NCBI GenBank assembly: GCA_022562915.1
Contig: JADFOJ010000034.1
Coordinates: 1 to 35,405, forward strand
Length of the DNA: 35,405 nucleotides
Direction: 5' to 3'
DNA from: Planctomycetota bacterium
Lineage (GTDB): Bacteria; Planctomycetota; Phycisphaerae; Phycisphaerales; SM1A02
The position numbers were made by a program, and so were the translations under genes. Position 1 is the stretch's first letter. Every line of letters starts with the position of its first letter. This document shows, one piece after another, positions 25,447-33,142 of this stretch. Below the pieces are notes generated by a model that was not told the origin of the DNA, did no database searches, and saw only the letters and a list, made by a program, of their open reading frames with translations.

Positions 25447-25956
25447 ATGCGGATCGAGCTTCGCGACGCCGAGCGCCGGAAGATCGGCCGGATCGAGGTC
25501 GATCCTGTCCGCAGACCGACCAGGGTGCACGTCGGCGGAACCGGTCGCGAGGTCTTCCTCGACTGGGACACAGCCCTCGATGACGCCCGGCACCTGCGGC
25601 GGTGCATCTCCTGCGGCTGCCGCGATCTTTTTCGAACCAAGGCGTTCCCGCAGGTCACGGGCTTCGTGGTGGTGCTTGCCTTCGCCGGTGCGGCGATCGG
25701 TGCCCTCGGCCTGGCGACAACGCCCCCGATCCTGATCGCGATGCTGCTCGTGTTCGTTGCCGACGTCGCGATCCTGCTGGTGTCGAAGCAGCGACTGGTG
25801 TGCCACCGATGCCGGACGAGCTATCACGACCTGCCGATCGCGCGGTATCACCGCCGCTGGGATCGCGCGGTTGCCGAGCGACACGCGCCGCCGGTCGTGC
25901 CCGGCCGCAAGGGCACACGCGGCCCGAGACTGCCGTGGAAGAGATCGGTGGCATGA
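25447..25956 (+). CDS. Membrane protein with split zinc ribbon
   Basis: A 169-residue protein. A short beta-rich N-terminal part with basic residues is followed by CISCGC at residues 53-58, two membrane helices (about 70-92 and 95-112), and CHRC at residues 119-122, then a basic tail (HDLPIARYHRRWDRAV, ending KRSVA). The two CxxC pairs face the same side of the hairpin and could bind one metal ion next to the membrane. I know this layout from planctomycete hypothetical proteins but not a function. The ATG at 25447 lies at the predicted transcription start. The stop overlaps the next start (ATGA). Confidence 0.75.
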   Translation: MRIELRDAERRKIGRIEVDPVRRPTRVHVGGTGREVFLDWDTALDDARHLRRCISCGCRDLFRTKAFPQVTGFVVVLAFAGAAIGALGLATTPPILIAMLLVFVADVAILLVSKQRLVCHRCRTSYHDLPIARYHRRWDRAVAERHAPPVVPGRKGTRGPRLPWKRSVA

Positions 25957-26606
25957 ACGACGGGCGGACGCTCGTGCTGCTCGGCGGGGGCGGGCATGGG
26001 GCCGTCGTGGCGGAGGCCGCGCGAACCTGCGGCTGGACCGTCGTCGGCTATCTCGATGACGCCGCGCAGACCGCGGCGGCGCGGCTCGTCGGGCTCGAGC
26101 GTCTCGGCGCACTCGATGACCTGGACCGGATCCCGGCGGCAGCACTCGGTCACGCCGCAGTCGGCGATCCGACGCTGCGCCGCCGGTGGCTGGACGCACT
26201 CGCCGCCCGGACGGCCGGGCCGATCGTCCACGAGAGCGCCGTCGTGTCACCGTCGGCGCGTCTTGCCCCTGGCTCGTTCGTCGGTCCGCGGGCGGTCATC
26301 AATGCGCGGGCGGTCGTCGGCCGGGGCGTGATCGTCAACAGCGGCGCGATCATCGAGCACGACTGCGTCCTGGCGGACTTCTGCCACGTCGCGCCCGGTG
26401 CCGTGATCGGCGGCTCGGCGGTCGTGGGCGAGCAGTGCGTCATTGGTCTGAACGCCGCGGTGCTGCCGGGCGTGCACATCGGGGCCGGGAGCACGCTGGG
26501 GGCGGGTTCGGTCGCGGTGGCCGGCGTGCCCGACGGGGTCACCGCCGTGGGTGTTCCGGCCCGTCCGACCGAAGCGAGCCGAGCTTCGACCGAAGCGGCG
26601 CTCTGA
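25953..26606 (+). CDS. NeuD/PglD-type sugar O-acyltransferase
   Basis: A 217-residue acyl-CoA-dependent transferase of the left-handed beta-helix class. The N-terminal Rossmann-like part has VLLGGGGHGAVVAEAA (the G-G-G-G-H-G nucleotide-sugar site of PglD/NeuD) and VVGYLDD. From about residue 90 there are hexapeptide repeats (PSARLAPGSFVGPRAVI, VNSGAIIEHDC, and HVAPGAVIGGSAVVGE) and the typical end VPDGVTAVGVPAR. The catalytic His lies in IIEHDC. Relatives acetylate amino-sugars of glycans or sialic acid. The acceptor here is unknown. The start overlaps the upstream stop by ATGA; in-frame codons further upstream (to 25602) are shadows. No other glycan gene is adjacent. Confidence 0.88.
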   Translation: MNDGRTLVLLGGGGHGAVVAEAARTCGWTVVGYLDDAAQTAAARLVGLERLGALDDLDRIPAAALGHAAVGDPTLRRRWLDALAARTAGPIVHESAVVSPSARLAPGSFVGPRAVINARAVVGRGVIVNSGAIIEHDCVLADFCHVAPGAVIGGSAVVGEQCVIGLNAAVLPGVHIGAGSTLGAGSVAVAGVPDGVTAVGVPARPTEASRASTEAAL

Positions 26607-26625
26607 AATCGTCGAAGAAGCACCT

Positions 26626-27042
26626 ATGAACCTGAACGTCCCACGTCGTGGCGGCCGGACCGTTGCGGGGTTCGCGGTCGTGGCAATCGCCTTCGGCTGT
26701 GCACCGAAGGACCCCACGGTCAAGCCGACCCCGGTCAAGATCGTGACGGAGTCCACCGGCGTCGGCCCCCCGGCAAAGCAGGGCGACCTGGTCACGATCA
26801 GCTACCGCGTCCTGCTGGAGGACGGTCGCGTGGTTCTCTCGGACAGCGGGTACAGGTTCATCCTGGGCACCGGTTCGGTGATCGGCGGCATCGATGACGC
26901 GGTCGCGGGGATGCGGGTCACCGGCGAGCGCGAGATCCTCGTCCCGCCACAGTTGCACTGGGGCCGCATCGGGTATGGCGACGATGCGATCCCACCGGAT
27001 GCGATGCTCTCGATCGACCTCAGGCTCGACGCGATCGACTGA
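26626..27042 (+). CDS. FKBP-type peptidyl-prolyl isomerase lipoprotein
   Basis: A 138-residue protein. A lipoprotein signal (RRGGRTVAGFAVVAIAFGC, Cys25) is followed by a Lys/Pro/Thr-rich linker and a compact FKBP domain: KQGDLVTISYRVLLEDGRVV, FILGTGSVIGGIDDAVAGM and GEREILVPPQLHWGRIGYG, ending with an L-S-I-D-L-R-L strand. The active-site GSVIGGID and YG of the flap are recognisable. It probably helps fold proteins outside the inner membrane. ATG 26626 was chosen for the lipoprotein signal; the frame continues upstream into the previous gene. It lies 19 bases after the acyltransferase, likely in the same transcript, and ends two bases from a convergent gene. Confidence 0.88.
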   Translation: MNLNVPRRGGRTVAGFAVVAIAFGCAPKDPTVKPTPVKIVTESTGVGPPAKQGDLVTISYRVLLEDGRVVLSDSGYRFILGTGSVIGGIDDAVAGMRVTGEREILVPPQLHWGRIGYGDDAIPPDAMLSIDLRLDAID

Positions 27043-27044
27043 CG

Positions 27045-27932
27045 TCATCCCGGTTGTGGCGCGGCCCACATCACCAGCGCCGACAGCAATAACAGGCCGA
27101 TCACCGCAAACGCGATGAGACCCATCAGCGTCGCCGCGTCGCGGACGGTTAATCTGAAGAGCACCGTCGCGAGGCCCATGAACGCCAGCGCCAGGCACAC
27201 CAGCTCGACCGCCCCTTCCAGTGTCTGGGAGTCCGCGTTGAAGAAGGTCAGCAGCCCGATGACTGCGAAGATCCCCAGCATGCGCACCGCGGCGAGCTTG
27301 ACGTTGCCGATCCGCGTGTTGAGCATGTGCGCCAACACCGACAAGCCGCCGAGGCCGGCCAGCGACAGCGCGCCGGTCCGCACGAGCATCTTGATCAGCC
27401 CGCCCAGTCGGCCGCCCAGGGTGGCGAAGAAGCCGGCGGTCTCGTCCTCGACGGCCTCGACCAGGCCCGCCGCGCCAAAAAGGTAACCCAACGCCAGCAG
27501 CCCCAGGCCGCCCACCGCCATGGCGATCGGCAGACCGGGGTCCGCCCGACCGGGCTCGCACAGCGGTGCGGCCGGCTCATCGGGTTCGTCGGGCTCCGGT
27601 TCCGGCTCCGGCTCGACCGTCTCGCCGGTCTTGACCTTGATGACCTTGAGCGACTTGAGATCGAAGCCGCACCGCAGGCAGACCACGGCATCCGCACCGC
27701 CCATCGGCGAGCCGCAGTTGGGGCAGACGTCCAGGGCCTTGACGGCCGACGGCTGCGGGGGCTCCGGGGGCTCCGGGGGCTCCGACGGCTCCGACGGCTC
27801 CGACGGCGCCGGGGGCTGGGGCGACTTCGACGACTCAGGGGGGGCCGGGCGGGCGGGCGGGGACGGTGGTTCCGGAGGCTCGGCGTCGGCCGGATCGAGC
27901 CCGTATGACTTGTCTACCTTGTCTTCGCTCAT
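27045..27932 (-). CDS. Proline-rich zinc-ribbon membrane protein
   Basis: A 295-residue protein of unknown function. Residues 18-62 are a low-complexity stretch of Pro, Glu and Ser (PPEPPSPPARPAPP, then runs of E-P-S and E-P-P). A zinc ribbon follows with CPNCGSPM (Cys70, Cys73) and CLRCGFDL (Cys85, Cys88). A second acidic spacer (PEPEPEPDEPDEP) leads to four or more membrane helices from about residue 133 to the end. Similar proteins in planctomycetes are annotated only as zinc-ribbon membrane proteins. ATG 27932 was chosen because the sequence upstream shows no coding character although the frame is open to 28586. The DNA of the Pro-rich part is itself a short tandem repeat. Confidence 0.75.
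   Translation of the reverse strand: MSEDKVDKSYGLDPADAEPPEPPSPPARPAPPESSKSPQPPAPSEPSEPSEPPEPPEPPQPSAVKALDVCPNCGSPMGGADAVVCLRCGFDLKSLKVIKVKTGETVEPEPEPEPDEPDEPAAPLCEPGRADPGLPIAMAVGGLGLLALGYLFGAAGLVEAVEDETAGFFATLGGRLGGLIKMLVRTGALSLAGLGGLSVLAHMLNTRIGNVKLAAVRMLGIFAVIGLLTFFNADSQTLEGAVELVCLALAFMGLATVLFRLTVRDAATLMGLIAFAVIGLLLLSALVMWAAPQPG
27760..27812 (-). repeat. Short tandem repeat in the Pro/Glu/Ser-rich coding region
   Basis: On the plus strand, GGCTCCGGG occurs in tandem and is followed by several GGCTCCGAC units. The unit is nine bases, or three codons, so length changes would stay in frame. It encodes the E-P-P and E-P-S runs of the zinc-ribbon membrane protein. Confidence 0.6.
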
Positions 27933-27965
27933 CGGGGATGCACCGCCGGTCGCGGCCGGGGGTGA

Positions 27966-27974
27966 TGGTACGCT
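27966..27974 (+). promoter_or_regulatory. Putative extended -10 of the DUF481 gene
   Basis: TGGTACGCT, an extended -10 of the TGn-TANNNT form, 30 bases before ATG 28005. The leader would hold the Shine-Dalgarno-like TTGGAG. No clear -35 box. Confidence 0.35.
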
Positions 27975-28004
27975 CTGTCCACTCCAGCGTGTTGGAGACA
28001 AGCC

Positions 28005-29006
28005 ATGACGACCCTGATCATACTTATCGTCACGGCGGTCCTCGCCATTGAACCGGCCTGGGAGCTTCAGCTCACGACGGGCGAGGTCCTCCGGGGCCGC
28101 CTCATCGAGCAGACCGAGCAGTTGGTCATCTTCGAGCATCCCGTGCTGGGCCGCCTGGAAATTCCCGTCGACGGGGTCAGGTCGCTGCACGAGCTGCCCT
28201 CCGAGCCACCACCGGTCATCGCGCCACCGCCGGCCGCGGAGACGGCCGGCGTGAGCGTGGCAGCCACGGCACTGGACGACGCGATCGTCGTCGAGCCACA
28301 GAAAGCGCCGAAAGGCACCTGGGACTCGAAATTCAGCCTGGGTCTCAACGCGAGCTCGGGCAAGACGGAAGAGTCCTCGCTGCGCATCAACCTCGATTCG
28401 GTCTACAAGGACTCCAGGAAGAAACTCACCTTCGACGCCTTCTACCTGAGCAAGACGACCGACGGCGACATCACCGAGAACAAGCTCACCGCGGGGGTCA
28501 GGGGCACCTGGCCCTGGGAAGGATCCTCCTGGGGCTATTTCGGCCAGGGCCGATACGACTTCGACGAGTTCCAGTCGTGGAGACACCGCGTGACGGGCGG
28601 TGCCGGCTTGACGTATCTCCTGGCCGACTTCGACAACATCGATCCGGAGAACCAGGACAGCAGAAGACTGGACCGCTTCACGCTGACCGGCAACGGCGGT
28701 CTCGGTTTCAACAAGGAGTTCGGCTCGGTGGACGCGGACGTGTCCTTTGAAGGCATCCTCGGCGTCGAGCTGGCGTGGAACATCTCCCGGCGCCAGAGGC
28801 TCTCCTTCGACTGGACGTACTTCCCCAACATCAGCGAGCAGGGCCAGTACCGCCTCGTGAGCCGCGGCACGTGGTCGTTGAAGCTGGACAGGATGGACGG
28901 CATCTCCCTGAACCTGGGGTACAACTACGAGTTCCAGTCACGGCCCGATCCCGGCGTCGACCCCAACGACCTCCAGATCTACGCAACGATCGGTGTGGAT
29001 TTCTAA
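28005..29006 (+). CDS. DUF481 outer-membrane beta-barrel protein
   Basis: A 333-residue exported protein. A short signal peptide (MTTLIILIVTAVLA) is followed by a small beta domain (LTTGEVLRGRLIEQTEQLVI, LEIPVDGVRSL) often seen before this barrel. A Pro/Ala-rich linker leads to the DUF481 barrel from about residue 105: WDSKFSLGLNASSGKTEESS, FDAFYLSKTTDGDITENK, GYFGQGRYDFDEFQSW, and a closing strand IYATIGVDF with the terminal Phe expected for barrel assembly. The E. coli relative YdiY is an outer-membrane protein of unknown role. TTGGAG lies about eight bases before ATG 28005. It is divergent from the zinc-ribbon gene with a 72-base gap. Confidence 0.9.
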   Translation: MTTLIILIVTAVLAIEPAWELQLTTGEVLRGRLIEQTEQLVIFEHPVLGRLEIPVDGVRSLHELPSEPPPVIAPPPAAETAGVSVAATALDDAIVVEPQKAPKGTWDSKFSLGLNASSGKTEESSLRINLDSVYKDSRKKLTFDAFYLSKTTDGDITENKLTAGVRGTWPWEGSSWGYFGQGRYDFDEFQSWRHRVTGGAGLTYLLADFDNIDPENQDSRRLDRFTLTGNGGLGFNKEFGSVDADVSFEGILGVELAWNISRRQRLSFDWTYFPNISEQGQYRLVSRGTWSLKLDRMDGISLNLGYNYEFQSRPDPGVDPNDLQIYATIGVDF

Positions 29007-29045
29007 TTGACCGCGCGTCACCGGAGTTCTTCGGGCATGCGGTCG

Positions 29046-30515
29046 TCAGCTCGCGTTGGGATGCGTGAATCCGCTGAAGACCGTCATCCAGAGAATGCGC
29101 AGATCAAACAGGAGCGACCAGTTGCGGATGTAAAAGAGGTCATACTGGAGGCGCTTGCGCAGGCTGGTACGGCCGCGGAGGCCGTTGACCTGGGCCCAGC
29201 CGGTGATGCCGGCCTTGACGTTCTGACGCAGCATGTAACCCCGCCAGTCTTCGCGAAACCGCTCGATGAGCTCCGGACGCTCCGGACGCGGACCGACCAG
29301 GGACATTTCGCCCAGCACCACGTTGAAGAGCTGGGGCAACTCATCGAGGCTGGTACGCCGCAGAAAGCGCCCCAGCGATGTGATGCGCTCGTCGTTGGCG
29401 TGCGTCCATGCCACGGTGCCCTTGCCGGCGTCGCGCAGGGCCTGCCGTTCGGCCTCCACGTGCTTCATTGTCCGGAACTTGAAGATCCTGAACCGCTGTC
29501 CATTGAGGCTCATGCGCTCCTGTCGGAAGATGACCGGGCCGCCCCCGCCATAGACGGCAACGAGCAGTCCAATGAAGATCATCGGCACCGCAAAGACCAT
29601 GATCAGTGCGAGGCCACCGGCCAGATCGAGTGTCCGTTTGGCGACCCGGTCCCATCCGCTGAACGGAGATTCGCGAATCGACAGCACCGGCATGCCGTCG
29701 AGCTCACTGGCCGCCATGTTGATGGGAACGTACTTCGGGTTCATGTCCGGCACGATCCGCACGTCCAGGGAGTACCGCTCCAGCCGCATGAGCAGTCTGG
29801 GCAACAGCGCCGACATGCGGCCGGGCAGCGCCAGGAACACTCCCGTAATGTCCGGCTCGCTGTCGAGCGTCTTCTCAAGGTCCGCCAGGCTCCCGAGCAC
29901 CGGAAGACCCAGGCACTCGGTGCGGTTCGTGTGCTTCCGGTGGCTGACAAAGAAGACCGGGTGGATCCCGGTCCAGGTGTTGCGCCTCAGCGTGTGAACG
30001 ACGAGTTGGCCCAGCCGCCCCGTACCGATGATCGCCACGTGCCTCAGGTTCCACCCGCGGGAACGCAGCGCACGCAGTGTCATGCGAAACGAGAACCGCC
30101 ACGCAAGCAGCAGGCCGACCGTGCACGCGCCGTAGAGCGCGAACTGCCAGCCACTGTAATGCCGGCCCTCGAACAGGACGTTCTGGAAGACGGCGAAAAT
30201 GACGATCGTCGCCACGAGACCGATGGCGACACCCTTGAGGATCGCGCCCCCCTCCCGATGGAACCGCTCGTCGCGCCGTGGGCGGTACAGTCCCACCCAC
30301 AGCAGGGCCAGCAGCATGATCGGCGCGGCAACCTCCACCGGGATGGCATGCGTGGCATAGGCGAAGGTGCTCTCTGAGCGGGGCGGAATCGCCTCCACCA
30401 GCGCATGGAATCGCAACCCGTACGCGGCCACGCCCGCGGCCACGACCAGGGCAAGATCAGACGCGATCAGAACGCTTCGGAAGAATCGATGCTGCTGCCT
30501 CAGCACGCTGGACAC
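29046..30515 (-). CDS. WcaJ-type undecaprenyl-phosphate hexose-1-phosphate transferase
   Basis: A 489-residue inner-membrane enzyme that starts an exopolysaccharide or O-antigen repeat unit by moving a hexose-1-phosphate onto undecaprenyl phosphate. It has the full two-part layout: four N-terminal membrane helices (to about residue 150), a Rossmann-like CoA_binding_3 domain (HVAIIGTGRLGQLVVHTL), a fifth hydrophobic segment and the C-terminal catalytic Bac_transf domain with VAKRTLDLAGG, RFRIFKFRTMKHVEAE, LGRFLRRTSLDELPQLFNV and MSLVGPRPERPE, then GITGWAQVNGLRG. The sugar is probably glucose or galactose but is not shown by sequence. Starts at GTG 30515 behind GAGG. Such enzymes often sit in exosortase-associated polysaccharide clusters, which fits the VPLP-tail protein nearby. 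Confidence 0.93.
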   Translation of the reverse strand: MSSVLRQQHRFFRSVLIASDLALVVAAGVAAYGLRFHALVEAIPPRSESTFAYATHAIPVEVAAPIMLLALLWVGLYRPRRDERFHREGGAILKGVAIGLVATIVIFAVFQNVLFEGRHYSGWQFALYGACTVGLLLAWRFSFRMTLRALRSRGWNLRHVAIIGTGRLGQLVVHTLRRNTWTGIHPVFFVSHRKHTNRTECLGLPVLGSLADLEKTLDSEPDITGVFLALPGRMSALLPRLLMRLERYSLDVRIVPDMNPKYVPINMAASELDGMPVLSIRESPFSGWDRVAKRTLDLAGGLALIMVFAVPMIFIGLLVAVYGGGGPVIFRQERMSLNGQRFRIFKFRTMKHVEAERQALRDAGKGTVAWTHANDERITSLGRFLRRTSLDELPQLFNVVLGEMSLVGPRPERPELIERFREDWRGYMLRQNVKAGITGWAQVNGLRGRTSLRKRLQYDLFYIRNWSLLFDLRILWMTVFSGFTHPNAS

Positions 30516-30638
30516 TCACCTCGTCATGGTCATGTTTGGCCGTCGCCCGCCCATGGTCCCGAATCCGCGGGATTTTTCAACTCCGGCTCCACCGAAGCCG
30601 AGGTGAGCGGCTTCTCGAACTCCCGTTCGACCAGCCGC

Positions 30639-30666
30639 TTGGATCGCCGGGAAGTTGGTGTATGCT
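30639..30666 (+). promoter_or_regulatory. Putative promoter of the large dockerin protein gene
   Basis: TTGGAT (30639-30644), a 16-base spacer and TATGCT (30661-30666). The leader would be about 43 bases and contains AGGAGAG (30701-30707) before the GTG start at 30716. Confidence 0.45.
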
Positions 30667-30715
30667 CGATGCGGAGAGGCTTCAGAGCCGGCCGGGAGGC
30701 AGGAGAGAAGGGCTC

Positions 30716-32947
30716 GTGCCGAGAAAGCATTGCGTCATCACAGGACTGTGTGTAATCACCGTGAGCGGCCTGCTGCCGGCCGGGGCGGCCCAGGCAGAGA
30801 TCGTGGACGAGATCCCGATGCGGCTCCAGCTCCAGGAGCCCGCCTGCCCGTGGGACTGCGGCCTGCCGACCGACAAGTCCGTGGGCATCGTCGACTTCCT
30901 GGCGTTGCTGGGGCAGTGGGGAATGATCGGGACGAGCTGTGACTTTGACGGCGAGGGCGTGGGCATCACCGATTTCCTGGCGCTGCTGGGGCACTGGGGC
31001 ACGTGCCCGGCGCCGGCCAACGACGAGTGTCTCGACAAGATCATCATCGAACGCCTCTCTTTCGCAACGATCGACGTGCAATTCGACATGTGGGGCGCGA
31101 CGCCGAGCCCTGAGACGTCTCAGTGCACCGGGGTTGATCCGAACCCGTACAAGGACATCTGGTACTGCTTGCAGAACGGCACCAACGACACGAAGATCGT
31201 GACGCTGACCGGTAGCGTTGATCTTCTGGCGGAGGTCACCGCGGGCTGCGCGTGCCCGCCGGGGCCGCTGGTGACGTGCGGGCGTTTGATCGACCCCAAG
31301 GGTGTCACGACGTTCACCATGCCGGCCGGTGATGCAGTCTGCATTCGGCTGCTCAACGACCTTGGTCTGCCCAATGACCAGATCAAGGGCAGCCTGGTCA
31401 TCACCAATGAGCCGGCGGGGCCGCCGAGCGAGAAGTGCTTCAACCAGCCGCCCAACCAGGCCAACGGCCTCTTCTCCGACCTCGACTGCGACATCTGTTT
31501 TGCCGGGGGCAACCCGCCGCAGCAGGTTCTCGCCGAGCAACTGGTCCTGGTCGCGCCCGAGATGATCGACGAGCTGCGCTTCTGGGGCGGCTACTTCCCC
31601 GGCGACGCCGGCGGCGTTGATCCGTTGCCCGACAACTTCACCGTCAAGTTCCGCCTCAACGACGACTCGACCGGCATCGACGTGCCCGGCGAGGTCGTGC
31701 GCAAAATCCAGGTAGGCCCGGCCACCACGCGAACGGAGACCGGCCTGAGTCTCTTCGGCGTGCGCGAGTTCGAGTACACCATTGACCTCGAGCCGAACCA
31801 GGATCTCCAGCCCGGTTTCTACTGGGTGGAGATCTACAACGACACGACCAACGACCCGACCGACGACGACTGGTTCTGGGAGACAGGCACGCTCGATCGG
31901 ATCAACGGGCTGCCCGGCTCGGTATTCAGTTTCGACCCTCCCAACGTCCTGCCAAAGGGATGGATGGTCGACCCGATCAACGAGCTGTCGCTCACTATGA
32001 CCTGCAAGCCCCAGCCTCCGAACGTCAACTTCTTCGTGGATCCGGCGGCGTTCGCCGATGCCGTGCAGCAGGCGGGAACGCCACTGCAGTTCACATGGGA
32101 CTTCTCGCCCAACGATCTTCCGGCCGCGAGCGCCGTGTCGCTCGACGACCCGCTGGATATCAATACGCACGGCGATGATCCCGACGATCCGTGGGGTGCC
32201 CTCTGGCCGCCGGCAGTGGACAATGTCCAGTTCACATCGAACATGAACCCTGCCGGCCCGCTCGCGCCGGCGGGGATCGACGGGCTGGTCTTCAAGACCG
32301 CCGGTTTCCTGAACCTGGTCAACGACATGCTGGGCGCGAACACCCTGACCGACAGCTTTGACATCGTCAGCGGCGCGGTGAATCCCGACGTGTGCGATGA
32401 CTGTTCCGCCAGCCACACCGCGATATCGATGAATCTCATGAGCCAGGCCCTGGCCGGCAGCCCCGTCGCCGTTCTCTTGCGGGTGACCGTGTACGGCGAG
32501 CAGGACCAGGTGCTGGGCGCGATCGATATTCCGGCCCTCGACAACGAGAAGGTCTTCCTGGGTGTGATCACCAAGGACGACCTCCCCATCGGGCGGATCG
32601 ACATCTGGGACATGCTCAGCGACGGCGCCACCAACGGCGCCGAGGGGATCTCCTCGATGACGGCCTACCTCGCCAGCGGCAGCGTGGATGAGTGCAACGG
32701 CGATCCCACCTGCCACGAGTGCGAGACACCTGCCGGCGACTGCCTTTGCGTCCAGGGAGTACCCTGCTTCCTCGCGGAACCGTGCGTCGATGGAATGTGC
32801 CCCCCCGGCTTCTTCTGCTGCACCAACACCTGCTGCGGCGGGTCAATCTGCCTGCCAGTGTGCGGAAGTCCGCTGGCCGCAGAGCCGCCGCCAGTCGTCT
32901 CGCCGGACGAGATCTTCAGCGGCGGCGCGGCGTACGAAACGGAATGA
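30716..32947 (+). CDS. Large secreted dockerin protein with Cys-rich tail
   Basis: A 743-residue exported protein of unknown activity. A signal peptide (about residues 1-28, ending GAAQA) is followed at once by two dockerin-like repeats (CPWDCGLPTDKSVGIVDF; GVGITDFLALLGHWGTCP, residues 42-95). A beta-rich module follows (ANDECLDKIIIERLSFATID), then one recognisable from planctomycete proteins (KCFNQPPNQANGLFSDLDC, ELRFWGGYFPGD), then a third beta-rich region (about 490-660). The C-terminal 90 residues hold more than a dozen cysteines in closely spaced pairs (CHECETPAGDCLC, PPGFFCCTNTCCGGSICLPV), like a disulphide knot. GTG 30716 with AGGAGAG ten bases upstream is the best start; upstream codons look non-coding. 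The placement of dockerin repeats at the N-terminus mirrors the TIGR03790-like protein. Confidence 0.85.
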   Translation: MPRKHCVITGLCVITVSGLLPAGAAQAEIVDEIPMRLQLQEPACPWDCGLPTDKSVGIVDFLALLGQWGMIGTSCDFDGEGVGITDFLALLGHWGTCPAPANDECLDKIIIERLSFATIDVQFDMWGATPSPETSQCTGVDPNPYKDIWYCLQNGTNDTKIVTLTGSVDLLAEVTAGCACPPGPLVTCGRLIDPKGVTTFTMPAGDAVCIRLLNDLGLPNDQIKGSLVITNEPAGPPSEKCFNQPPNQANGLFSDLDCDICFAGGNPPQQVLAEQLVLVAPEMIDELRFWGGYFPGDAGGVDPLPDNFTVKFRLNDDSTGIDVPGEVVRKIQVGPATTRTETGLSLFGVREFEYTIDLEPNQDLQPGFYWVEIYNDTTNDPTDDDWFWETGTLDRINGLPGSVFSFDPPNVLPKGWMVDPINELSLTMTCKPQPPNVNFFVDPAAFADAVQQAGTPLQFTWDFSPNDLPAASAVSLDDPLDINTHGDDPDDPWGALWPPAVDNVQFTSNMNPAGPLAPAGIDGLVFKTAGFLNLVNDMLGANTLTDSFDIVSGAVNPDVCDDCSASHTAISMNLMSQALAGSPVAVLLRVTVYGEQDQVLGAIDIPALDNEKVFLGVITKDDLPIGRIDIWDMLSDGATNGAEGISSMTAYLASGSVDECNGDPTCHECETPAGDCLCVQGVPCFLAEPCVDGMCPPGFFCCTNTCCGGSICLPVCGSPLAAEPPPVVSPDEIFSGGAAYETE

Positions 32948-33118
32948 ACGATCGTGGCGGCGCCACTCCCAGGTCCTCGAGGCACCATGCGTCCACCCAC
33001 CTGCCCCAAGCGGCCACCACGGTCACGTTCGCCGGGATCGATACTGCTGCCTCGGTCGCTCGACACCCATGACCGATCGCCCACAATCGAAGTTCCTGTC
33101 AGTCGACGATGAACACTG

Positions 33119-33139
33119 CGGCGCACGGGCGACGCGCCG
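33119..33139 (-). terminator. Weak hairpin after the VPLP-tail gene
   Basis: CGGCGC (33119-33124) pairs with GCGCCG (33134-33139) around a nine-base loop, three bases after the stop of the minus-strand gene. No T-tract follows, so a terminator role is only possible. Confidence 0.25.
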
Positions 33140-33142
33140 TGG

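Noticed and set aside
30557-30577. Hairpin TCCCG/CGGGA followed by TTTTT on the plus strand, resembling an intrinsic terminator
   Set aside because: No plus-strand gene ends before it; it lies between divergent genes and upstream of the predicted promoter. The stem is only five pairs.
30530-32716. 728-codon minus-strand frame antisense to the large dockerin protein
   Set aside because: The plus strand has signal peptide, dockerin repeats and promoter; the antisense product is a composition artefact.
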